Positions 52,551 to 64,000 of a stretch of DNA of 64,000 bases are shown here, in pieces. The position numbers and the translations under genes are program-made. Source of the DNA: Litomosoides sigmodontis. Its lineage: Eukaryota > Nematoda > Chromadorea > Rhabditida > Onchocercidae. Location: contig OY718807.1 of the NCBI GenBank assembly GCA_963070105.1, positions 5,181,001 through 5,245,000 on the forward strand, read 5' to 3'. The notes below the pieces were generated by a model. The model saw only the letters and a list, made by a program, of their open reading frames with translations. It did no database searches and had not been told where the DNA came from. Position 1 is the stretch's first letter. The number at the start of each line of letters is the position of its first letter.

Positions 52551-52568
52551 GCATGCATGCATGCATGC
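52551..52568. repeat. GCAT tandem palindrome
   Basis: Four and a half GCAT units, a perfect 18-bp palindrome. Confidence 0.9.
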
Positions 52569-52717
52569 AATTGCAAGTAATTGGGGACACACCCACCACT
52601 ATCACCTACCGCGGCACCTGTGCAGCCAGCTGTGCCTTCTTCGCATCGTTAAAATAAGCCAGTTTTGGCGAAGTCTCCTCTTCCAACGGTTGTTTGTGTA
52701 TGGTCGTATGTTTGCGC

Positions 52718-52720
<3 letters not shown>

Positions 52721-52760
<40 letters not shown>
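52721..52760. repeat. TG dinucleotide repeat
   Basis: Twenty uninterrupted TG units, with alternating purine-pyrimidine character that can form Z-DNA. It lies about 1.1 kb upstream of the mbl start codon exon. Confidence 0.95.
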
Positions 52761-52764
<4 letters not shown>

Positions 52765-55700
52765 CCTTTCGTGTGTCTGTCATTCTGTCCGTCGTTATAT
52801 TTACATAATATTGGTATTTGCATTGTCATGTCTACCGTTTGTCCTTTCTTCTCTATGATTAAAATTGATGAAATGATTAAGTGCCAGATATTCATTCTAG
52901 TCCCCACCACTGAACAATTCCTTATCAGTTATTTGTTTGAGACAATTGGAATATCGAAGCTAGAAGAATGCAGTCCGAGGATAGCTGGGCATAGAGAGAG
53001 CGCTTTCAATCTTTCACTTCAACATTCTACCTTACGAAAAAGTTTCTTGATTAATTTTAACTTTAAAATTAAAACAATGCTCACCATAGATCTGTAGCAT
53101 CTCAGCGTCAAACTCAAACAGGGCTAGAATTAATGCATCCATTATTTAACCTCTCTATTAACACACCTCTCTACTTGCCATCATACACTACTTATCCTCT
53201 CACCTCCTATAAAATTCTAATGGAAGCTTTGAAAAATTGCGCAATTATCAATTTCGATGCATACATACGAAATAATCGCTCGTTAACACTTTGCTCGAGC
53301 ACATATCGCCCATATATATTTGTGTACCTAATAATCCGCAACTCAAAACCAAATGTAATTCAATTTAATAGTTTCCAAATGTTAAAACCTAAGCTGTAAT
53401 AACTGAAATGCGCAACAAAAATGAAAAACGAATTTGTCAAATTGTTGTATTAAAAAATATTGGCAATGAAGGATTTTAAAAAACCAATAGACGATAGCTT
53501 ATTAATTCAAATCATCGCTCGTTGTACTCGGCAAATAATACGAAATTGGATTTAATTTCATCTTACTAAATTGTAGTCGAGCAGGAAAAATAAAATTAAA
53601 CAAATAAGTATCCTTTCTATCTCACAGTATTCTGGTAACATTCTGCGACAATCGCTCACCTCCCTGGTGCTGCACTTTGAATCAAAAATTAGAAGTGAAG
53701 GAAAGTTAGGAATGTACAGCCTCCTTTGCATGATATTCTGTAACAAAAGCTTGATAATATGTCCATCACTTCTAAATGTATAAAATTGTTAGAAAGCGCC
53801 GATGATTGTAGTGTGGCGGTGATAGTATTGATGGATAGTGTTGAGGATGCAACAATATTCTCTAAGATAAGCATTACACGTAAAGCAATTTGAACAACTG
53901 CTGTTCAAAACAACTGTTGTACATTTATAATTTTTTCTCTTAGAGATGAATAAATGAATGATAAGTGCGCCAAATAAAATTGAGCTATTTCGTACACATT
54001 AGGAAAACTGTTTATACATTAGATTTTCATTTTCTGTTTATATATTAGATACGTCTAATGAATCACTGGATGCTTTTTTTTGTTTATTATTCATGGATGA
54101 TATCATTTTAAATCAACTTGTTCCATCTATTTTCAACTAAATTCAACAATATTATGAAAACCATTCTTTTAGAACTTTCATTTAGGTAAATTATTACTCA
54201 TACTTACTGAAGAGATAGGAAGGGAACGTTAAACAAAAACTTCTGAATTAATAGAAGGAATATGTCAACGGGGAATTTCAACAGTGTAATTATGTACTGT
54301 AATTAAAATAGCCAAGCGAATCGATGTAATTTAGTTGAGAAGAAAGAATTACATAAAAAATATTTCACTCCAATATCTTCACGGGTAAAAATACAAAATG
54401 AAATAAATCGATTTTCGGAAAAGAAATTTTGGCGATACAGATAATTTGTTCTTTCACTGTGTTGAAAAACCACTGTTCACTCTACCAGTTTTTTCCCTCC
54501 CTCTCCCTCTCTCTCTTTCTCTCTCTGCCTCATTCTCCTCTTTCCATAGAAAGAAGGGAGGATGGAGTTTCTTCCTTTTTTTTTCTTGGACGGTAATGAA
54601 TTTTGTGAATTGAAGACAGCAGCGACCTTGCCATAAACCATAATCACACGGACCGCCACAGATAATTGTGCAGCGACGTTCCTCAGTCTCATCATGTAAT
54701 TTCTCTACGATCACAAAGACCAGACAGCCTGATAAAGTTACTTTCAGATATGATATGTGCTTATAGACTGCTGTTCGTTTTCGACTGCGTAAATGATGAA
54801 ACATCTTCACATTATTCCTTTGAAAATTTTCAAAATAAGCAACAGATGTTACTACTACTACTACTACTACTGCCGCTACTGTTACCCACCAAAAGAGACA
54901 TCTCGACGTGCAACATTTCAAAACTGTCCCTTCACATTTATCAGCGAGACAATTAGCAGAAGGAGGCAGTGACGTAAATGGAATAAAAGAAAAACAAATT
55001 ACTGGCATTTCAAAATAAGGAATAAAGTGAATAAGAACTACAGGAACAATTAGTATTACAGGGTAATGAGGATTGTAGGTAGAAGTTGGATAAAGGAAGA
55101 CCTGAGGGTTATGAGTGAGTTACATTTATAGGTCGATATTTGCAACTTTCTTCCCGCAGTGAAGTGTAAAGCTAAAACTTTTGGATGCCCTTCGAAGCGG
55201 ACAAATCCTAATCCGAGGATATCATCCAACGATCTGATCGACAACTATTTTGGTTCGAGTAGTTTTGTTCACTGCCAAACAAATAGCATTAATTCGCAAC
55301 ATAGCAAATGAGACTAGGCTATTTAAAGCAGATGTATGAGACCGATTTTTTTAATGTCCGATGCAGCTCATCGTTGCCTTCAAATTGCAAATGAATGACG
55401 AATGAAGAGAAAATACTCCCAACGAGGCGGGGAAGTTGATGAGCCTATATCGGAAAAGGAATAGAAAAAAATTTTTCAATTTCCCTGCCTTCAACTTTAA
55501 CTTTCAACAATTGCTATTGGATGCAAAAAAGAGACCGCTGTGCCTCCAACAGATTTCGAGACATGCAGGGTACTATAAAAGCAATATCACAATAGTCCGA
55601 GATGGTATAAAGGACTAACGAGCTAGCTCATAATTACTTCTTGAATATTTTAATCAGCGATAAAAGTGAAGTTTGACCTGAACGTGAAAAGCCTAGAGGA

Positions 55701-58700
55701 TGAAATTGAAATTTGTAGATGTTAAGTGCTAACTAACTAGTTAGTTGGACAAGTCGAGATGGATTGGTTTGGCTAGAAGAGAAGTGCATGAATCATTGGT
55801 GGATGAGGAAGAACGACTCTCCTTTTCCCGTGTCGTTGTGGATGGCTGCAACAACAGCGACTGTCTTCCCTTGTAGCAGCAGCCCATCCACTCACTCATC
55901 GGAATTTAGTAGCTTAGCTAACGACATAAAAGCACGGAAAAAATGAGAAGGAAACTGCCAGCCTTTCAGGATAGATTGGTTGAATGTTAAAAACAAAAAG
56001 ATAGCACTGAAAGTGACTGCCCTGCGACGACCACAAACAAGGCGTCAAGAGGACAGGACGAACACTGATTAATTTAGCCGAGCAATAAGGAGGAGTGTCT
56101 TCCTCATCGCTAAAGCTACCGACTACGGTAGCTAATAACTCTCACAATGCGTGTTTCCATCCTTCATTAACTAACTTTCAGGGTGGACGGGTGGGAAAGT
56201 GCCGCTCGTCGACTTGAAAGCATACTGTCCTACAACGAGGAGGGAGGGGGACACGGATGGCGCCGTGGACTGGACAGGACGTGAAGTTCACACGATACGA
56301 GGTAAAACTTGTGAATTCTCTCCTTCGTCAATGTCGCCAATAAGATCTGCTTGTGGTGATGATGATCACCGTCAATTACTCCATTCTCATCAACACACCA
56401 ACCACACCGTATCACCGGCAAAGCGAAAAAAGTGGGAGAGATCGTCTGTGTGCACCAAGCCCTCTCTGTCTCTCTTTCGAGCAAATGTATCTTTTAATTT
56501 AGCTTATCCACGAAATTCAGTCCAATTGTTCTAGCCGTTCACTTACCACTCCTCATGGATTATGTTGTGTGTGTGCGTGCAATTTTGGGAAAGATGACGA
56601 CGATGGCAACAGCAATAGCAATAGTAGCGAATTGCAAAGAGGAAACGAAGAGTGTGGGCCCATTTTTGGGCATCGATTGCAAGATTGAAACGAAGCCTTG
56701 CCTCTCTTCTCTTCTACAAAGTAAGCTCAACCATATCTTCTCCCATATCACAACTTTTCCGCCGTACCTTACCGCTTTAAAAAAAAAGGAGAAAAATATG
56801 ACAAATAAATTCAAACGTGAAGCACTAGATGATAGAAATGTAAACTACGTTAAATATTATTATCACTTAAGATCTAATTTATGTCACTGCTTTCGCTAGT
56901 GATATTTTCAAATTGGTACAGGCAACTTTTGCTAGTAGCAATGGCGCAATGTCGTGTGATGTTACGACGATGGGGATGTGTCGTTTGTTGGTAGGTGACA
57001 TTAAAGAGAAAAAAGTGACTACATGACTACCAGTAGAATTGCTGGATGTTTTTTTATTGCCTAAGCTCTGCACTTCCTACCTCATCTCTAAAATATGCAA
57101 AAGGTGAAACAGTGAAGGAAGCATAACTTGTGGCACCTGTAATTTATATCGAGCAAGTAATTAATTCCATCACTTAATAAAACGAACTGAACTACTACTG
57201 GCCAAGGAAATAGAAGGAATAAATGAATGACATAAAAGCTAGCAATTACAAGTGATAGCGTAGACAAAATCTTGACGATAGCAAATGTTGTAATTATCGA
57301 ACTGACATTGACATTGCTTAGTTTGTTTGCTTTCTGTTCGTTCAATCATCAACCATCGGAGATCGCATTCGCTAGCTTATCACCTTGTGATGCTCCTTTT
57401 ATTAGTTCTCTCACAAATGAAATTATGAATTACGGAAAAAAGCGCAAGGCAGTGACTGACGGATTGACGGATGAATCAATCAGTTATTAGAAATTGAAGT
57501 GGTCTTTAAGTGAACATTAGCAGAGTTGAGTTTCTAAAGCTTTAAAACGTTTCTTAACTCATTTACCATTTCTCAGAGAAATAAAAAAGGCCTGGGATGT
57601 CATTTGTTTCGTGGTTGATGAATGACAATGTCCAGTGGTTTAGTAGCGAAAGGGAAGAAGTGAAATCACTCGAGACAGATAACCGTAGCCATAGACTGTG
57701 CCGCAATCTCCGCAAAGCCTATTTTGTAGCCCAGCTGAACTGAGTTTTAATGCTAACAGGCTCATTCGTCATCAAACAAACAAGCATAAAACTTATCATA
57801 ATTTTTTTTAGAAGAAGCGTAAAATATTGAACTCTCATTTTACACTGCTTTCTCATCTCTCTCTTTCTCTTTCTCTTTCTCTCTGTCTCCCTCCCTCTCC
57901 TTCTCGTACACAAACAAAACAAATAGTGAAATCATGCTGTTCCTGATTCTCAAGGCTTGAATGGCGGTAAACTAGAAGCAACACTGCTGATTAATTTCAG
58001 TCATCAGATTTTCACGTTGCTGTAAGAGAATTATAGCGATAAAAAAGCGCTTTCAGATGTGAGTCAAAGGAGAGAGGTTTTCAGTGGAACATCACGACGT
58101 GCACGGTGCAAGCACCTGCAACCCTGACACGTACTAAGCAGAAAGTCTGTTCCTCGGAGGTAATTATAGAACGACAAAATACACAAAAAAAGAAGGAAGC
58201 AATCGCATTATCACTGATAATACCATTTGTAAAAATTCTAAGTGATTTGCTTCACTGATTGAAAACTTGAGAAATAATTGCAAAAACTTTCTCGTTTTTT
58301 CTTCCCTAATTCGTAGCACAGAACAAATGAGAAAGTGAATGAGTTTTAAAGTTCAAATTCAAAATGCCGAAGAACGTCGTTGACAAGGTGCACTTTCACG
58401 TCTCTGACGAAATCAAATAAGAGTAAAGAGAGGATTAAAATGGTTTGGACTTGAGTTGCTTACTGAAATCGTCCACTCCACTTTGCTACTACCGCTAGCT
58501 ATTACTTTACCTGTGCTATACATTTCAATTTTAAAATCTTTATAGGGATGGAAGAATTTTCAAGAAAAGTGGAATTCTTAGAATGAAATAATGCGTCACC
58601 TAGAGCTAACCATCTGCTAGGAATGATTAAAAGTAAGCATGAAGAATCTCATCTCTTCATGAAACGATCGATGCAGAAGACTACAATGGACTAACGTAGA

Positions 58701-59602
58701 ATTCATTACTAACATGGAAGGAAGTGATAATGATAATGATCGCATTCCCATTATATTCATTGATAAATATCAGTAAGCTTATCACGCTGTACATAACATC
58801 TTCTCAAAAGACATTGGTGCCGATGTTTGTCTATTATTTCAAACGATTACTTATTAATTAATTTAAATAAACAACAACTTCGCATGAGGTGCTATACAAT
58901 CAGAAAGGAAATATTCTAAAAGTATTAATTTCATAGATCAGTGTTAAATGATAAAATGCTAATATTTATTTTCCTTGTTGGGCAATTTTGATGTCATTAT
59001 GTTTACAAAATGCATGAGAGAATGTTGAGGGGACAATGATGACTGTCAACCGAACAGCTAAATGTCATTTTCTTCCTTTTTTCCTCTTCCTCACCCTCAA
59101 TGCATTCAAACATTCACCACAAATGCGAAATAATTTCTCAAAAAAAAACATCCACATATCTTCCACCTTATGAACATTACACATCCGGCCAGTCTGATTC
59201 ATGTCACTGCTCTCCAACAAAAGCAAACCAAATTCACACTTTCTCCTTCCCCAATTATTCACTACCATTTCTAACAGATGAAAAGCAAAAAACAAATGAA
59301 TTTAAATTTGTTTTGTTTTGCTATTTTCCTTTTCATTTTGCCGAGGAATATCTGTTGCGAACAGAATCTTATTGGTTATTCTAGTGAGCGTTGGAATTAA
59401 ACTAATACGAGAGTTACTGAGAAACAAATGCGAGTGTTGGTATGTATGAGTAGAAAGGTTTTTTAACTAATCACTGTCACTTCCTGATAATGATAATGAT
59501 AATAGTAGTGATGGTGATCGTCAGCGGTGAAGACAATTTGACCAAATATAAAGGGTCCAGTAGTTATTGAAGAAAAAAAACTTGTTTCCCTGTAGGGATT
59601 TC

Positions 59603-59603
<1 letters not shown>

Positions 59604-59637
<34 letters not shown>
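59604..59637. repeat. CT dinucleotide repeat
   Basis: About 17 CT units, a polypyrimidine tract. Shorter CT/GA tracts occur at 4293-4316, 18060-18075, 54500-54530 and 57857-57884. Confidence 0.93.
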
Positions 59638-59640
<3 letters not shown>

Positions 59641-60744
59641 TTCTGTTCATGAAGTAGGAAGGAATGTAACAGAGTGATAGTTGTACATTATCACACACAC
59701 TGAATACTACAAATGAAATGCTGCACGGATGTTTTGGAGAATTGACTGAAATGTGTCACGCCATACGAGTCATATTGTAGGAGCAACATCTGAGGACAAC
59801 AGCGCCCGTAAAGCCACTCATCTACTCCCACACGTTTATTCTACCAGAAGCAAGCGGAGGAAGCAAATAGATGTGAATGGAAGACGAAAGCAAGGAAGGC
59901 AACGGCGGTGCAGTAGGCCGGTTAGGGCGGTCGTGCGGCAGCTCTGCATTTTTCAATTTCACTAAGAAAGCAAGCGCTGAACGATTGAGCGGCGGTGTCG
60001 ATCCATCCGGTTATGTATGGTCCACCCACACACCATCCCTACGCCTATCCATCCAACTCCTCCACTCGCCGCCCTTGGCATCGCTCCGTTCTCTTCCGGT
60101 TCTGATTTTTCACCCTCTTCCTTGTGCCTCTCTCTCCTCCACTCTCTCCTTGTACTATTTCGAAACGAGATCAGGAACGGCAGCACTGATACCTTTGTGT
60201 CCAGTTTCGTATGCCATGGACATTGGCAGATTGAAAAACATTCAACGAAAACACTGATTAACAGATGAGGCGCGAGGCGCAAATACACGGCTGCTAGATA
60301 TGAAGTAACGAAAATTTCTTACAATTTGTTTGTTTCGAAAAAAATCAATTCTAAACGAATTTACGATTTTATTCAACCACAACCGCAGCATCACCTAGTC
60401 TTAAGTGTCTAACTTAGGCTATCTGATGCGACAGTTAAGATCCGTCAAAAATACTGATATAATGATGCTTGCAGCAAATTTACGTCGAGCATTCATTTCA
60501 CTTACTGCCGGAAGAACGGAAGTGTCCACAGACCACACGGTTGGACAAATAAAAACATCGCACATCTCAAACTTCACACTTTTTAAAAATATTTTTTTCA
60601 GGTAGAAAATTAATTGCTGACGAATTTCGTAGAGACGATTGCGCTACAGCTGACATAAAAACACACACGTATCTTTGACATAGAAAGAGCAGACATAGAA
60701 AAATATTAAACATAAATGAAATGTTAAAAATGGTTGAATACACG

Positions 60745-60771
60745 GAGAGATAGAGAGAGAGAGAGAGAGAG
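60745..60771. repeat. GA dinucleotide repeat
   Basis: About 13 GA units with one interruption at the left end. Confidence 0.9.
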
Positions 60772-63478
60772 GAAGAGATACATATACACAAAGAAAAACG
60801 TAATTTTAGAAATGTCTCCTTTAGTTAACATCATTCATTCATTGAAGTTTTTTCATAATTTAATTAGTTCCGTTTTACAAAATTTAAAAATAATTAATTG
60901 CTGCTTTACAGTGACAAAAGTTCTACTTTACAATTCACTATGAAATTATTCTTCAGCCATAACATTACTCTCAATGCGCTTATTTTTGTAGTTTTCTGAT
61001 GAGAAAGTACATAGGTGCACTTTGAGCTTCCGTTGGATTTTTTGAAAATGCTGAAAGAGGCAGGATGTTTGTTGGACTTCAAAAGAAACAGAAAAGGAGT
61101 TTCTGGGAAATGCCGCCATCCTTCTGACTAGCGCTTCTGACGCAGCCTTGTTCTGATTGAAGCGAAACGAAGTGGGATGAGGGCAACTGAAAGGAACCTT
61201 CATCGAACTTCGGTCATCTTTATTCACTGAATTATGCCCGGCGCAACTGTCATGTCCTAACGAAGTATTTGCAACAAGCAATCATACTATAACTTTCGAA
61301 GAAAAAAGAATTGTAGAACTGTCTACAAATTTCTGTTTTGTAATTTATAACTGTTACAAATATCGTCGTATTATTAAATTCCGTCTAATTGAGAAAAACG
61401 ATTAAATTAATATAGCAAGTTTCTAAGTTAAATGCGCAAATTGAAAGAAGTGCACGGATGAGCATTCCTCAGTTTATTGATGTACGTACATATGTGGTTA
61501 AATTTCAATTATTTGGAATTATTTTGGTTACTTTTGAACTTTCAATTCGAACCATTATGATTTCTTAGGAAAGAGCGTATTGAATGTAACAAAATCAGTT
61601 TTGTGGCAAACACTGTTTTATCAATTGTGCTCATTTCCTTTTTCTTTATATTCCTTGCATGTCTTTTCACCAAATTTTATTCACAAAAGAACAAAAAAAT
61701 AAATTCCTTCTTTCATCAATTGATTTAACAAAATTATCAGGAAACTTTTTTGCTTCCAAAAGTTGCCGTTTCTTTGATCAGTAATTTTCTGTGGGAATTC
61801 TATAAGGCGACAGGCTTAAGAGGCTATTCGAAGAAGATGTCTTGTCTGGTTTTAATTTTATTGAGCAAATTTAAAATTGTTTAGCCATGAATTTCCCTCG
61901 GGAACTATGGAACAGTGAAAAACCGATTGACGATTGAATGTGTATTTCTTATATTTTTACTGATTTCGTTTAAAGAATGATTCAGGAGCATCAACATGGA
62001 AACCTACCGTAGTACGCTTCTTCATTTCATGAGAACAATTCGATTGTAAGTTAATTTTACTTTATAATAGTTACATTTAATATTTTAATTTTCATTACAA
62101 TATATCACTGAAGTAGGAAAATGTGAACGAATCCATCTATTAGCTCTGATTTTGAGTTAAAATTCAAATTTTAATCCTTAAATTCACTTTTAGAAACATG
62201 CTTAAAAAATCTGACTGTTTGCAAATGTTGAAGAAAAAAAGAAATCAAAGTAAACGTATCGCTGACAGCTTGTAACAAGTCTTTGATATGAAATGTCTAG
62301 TTCATATAACTGTCTACCACAATCAATGATTTTATTGTTTTTAGTGTAAGAATTCCACTTTGTTATAAATCTTCTTTACGGTCGTCTTTCGTTTCACTAA
62401 CACAGTCTTCAATCAAGCATTCTCAAGTGAAGTACGAATTCGAAATTGTTTTTTCTCTCTCTCTCTCTTACTCTATCTGTCAGTTACTCCCACCGCTAGG
62501 TATTTTTCCACTTACAGAAATTGTCCTAAATCAATTTCTTCCCTTTCAATTTTTATTCTGTTTGTTATTTAGTCGAAATTAGGTTCCACTCTTTTCTTCC
62601 GTTTCTGAGTCTCCAACCTTCTAATCTAAATTTTAGACCAAAACAATGTGTACTCCTAATTCAGGAAAGGAAGACCTAATGAATCAGTGAAGTAAATAAC
62701 TAAAATGACAGTTGTGGAGAGAGCAGCTTTGTTTGGAAAACAGAAAGGGCGGAATGTAACGACGTAATTTGGTTGCAATGGTCAGGCGGAGAAGGTTGTA
62801 AAATGGATGAAATTAAGTGCGCCTGCTCCCATGTCCTTTGCGGTAGTGCGCCTCAACAGCGCAGAAGACGTGTATGTTTGGAATTGCTAGAGATAGCCAG
62901 CCTATCTCATCCATCCATTTTCCCTGCCATTTAGCTAGCAACTAGTCACATTGGAGGAGAAGAAAGCCCACGGCTTCCTGTGGCCCTTTAGGCCCATGTA
63001 ACCTATGTAAATATTCGAAAGCAAAAAGAGCGAAGTGACGCTCAATGGTCAGGCACGAATGGTTCAATGTTTACAGTGTTCCATGCTGGCTGGCTTAGGT
63101 GTCATTTCAGATGAGAAATATTTTCCGTGAAAGAACCTCCAGTGAAAGGGTCAGCCGAAATTTAGGATATGAAATGTGCGTCGTTAGAGGTATTTGCTGC
63201 AACTTACACTGCTCAGATGCATCATTTATCATTTACTTCTTAGGCTTTCAAATATCAATTTGGTAGCTAAGCCAGGCGTAACCTCACGAGTGGGACGATT
63301 GGCAGATCATTGGACGACCCATTAGGTAACCAACCAATTGAAATGGACAAAAGGATGAATTTTAAGCACACCTTGTTAAATCCTCATTGCCACCTTCTTC
63401 ATCCACTCCGTTCCTTCCAAATGAGTTGAACTGCTCGTGCGGAACAGTCAATGGATGCAATAGGCGCATTTCCGCACC

Positions 63479-63923
<445 letters not shown>

Positions 63924-64000
63924 GAACATGAAATGCGTTTTCATGCTTTTGCATGCATAAAAATGCCATTACAATGTTAAATGGATAGTTCCTTCACTCG

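Noticed and set aside
52561..53097. 178-codon plus-strand frame across the TG repeat
   Set aside because: Much of it is a Cys-Val run from (TG)n, and the remainder lacks any domain or splice logic.
54454..55008. 184-codon minus-strand frame
   Set aside because: It includes a poly-Val run from GTA repeats and an Arg-Glu run from a CT tract. Composition is explained by simple repeats.

Overview
The window reads as nuclear DNA of a nematode. It is AT-rich, with many short introns ending in TTTCAG or TTTTAG, one visible trans-splice-type acceptor one base before an ATG, and nematode families such as a cuticlin-like ZP protein, an invertebrate two-finger muscleblind and a PP1-like phosphatase. 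A parasitic spirurid or filarial worm is my best guess, but that is inference. I built the gene models by hand from splice sites, reading phase and family motifs. All phases were checked to close; no database search was possible.

Layout. 1-3.7 kb: no gene, but a perfect 20-bp inverted repeat just upstream of a complete flavin-containing monooxygenase (FMO, 9 exons, +, 3744-8424). A 227-bp ATT microsatellite follows. 9.2-12.0 kb (-): a cuticlin-like ZP-domain membrane protein. 15.7-19.9 kb (+): two genes I cannot name, a secreted cysteine-rich pre-pro-protein and a multi-pass membrane protein. 20.6-22.6 kb (-): a PP1-like Ser/Thr phosphatase. 23.1-23.7 kb (-): a tentative small gene. 24.2-27.4 kb (+): a TRMT10C/MRPP1-like mitochondrial RNase P methyltransferase subunit. 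28.4-32.2 kb (-): two tandem C6orf136-like (DUF2358) paralogues with matching intron phases. 33.8-34.7 kb (+): a small secreted protein. 36.0-38.6 kb (-): an unrecognised 435-residue multi-pass protein. 39.5-41.0 kb (+): a TMEM126-like protein.

46.7-51.6 kb (-): muscleblind (mbl), with two CCCH fingers followed by Ala/Gln-rich exons; its own sense strand carries a CTG run. From 51.6 kb to the end no coding gene is convincing. This is probably upstream or first-intron DNA of mbl, full of simple repeats (TG, GCAT, CT, GA), and it ends in a 445-bp CTA/CTGCTA array.

Themes. Several genes between 24 and 41 kb are predicted to act in mitochondria (TRMT10C-like, TMEM126-like, and the DUF2358 pair with presequence-like N-termini). 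Four gene products have no family I recognise. The left 41 kb is gene-dense with convergent and divergent pairs; the right 20 kb is dominated by mbl and repeats.
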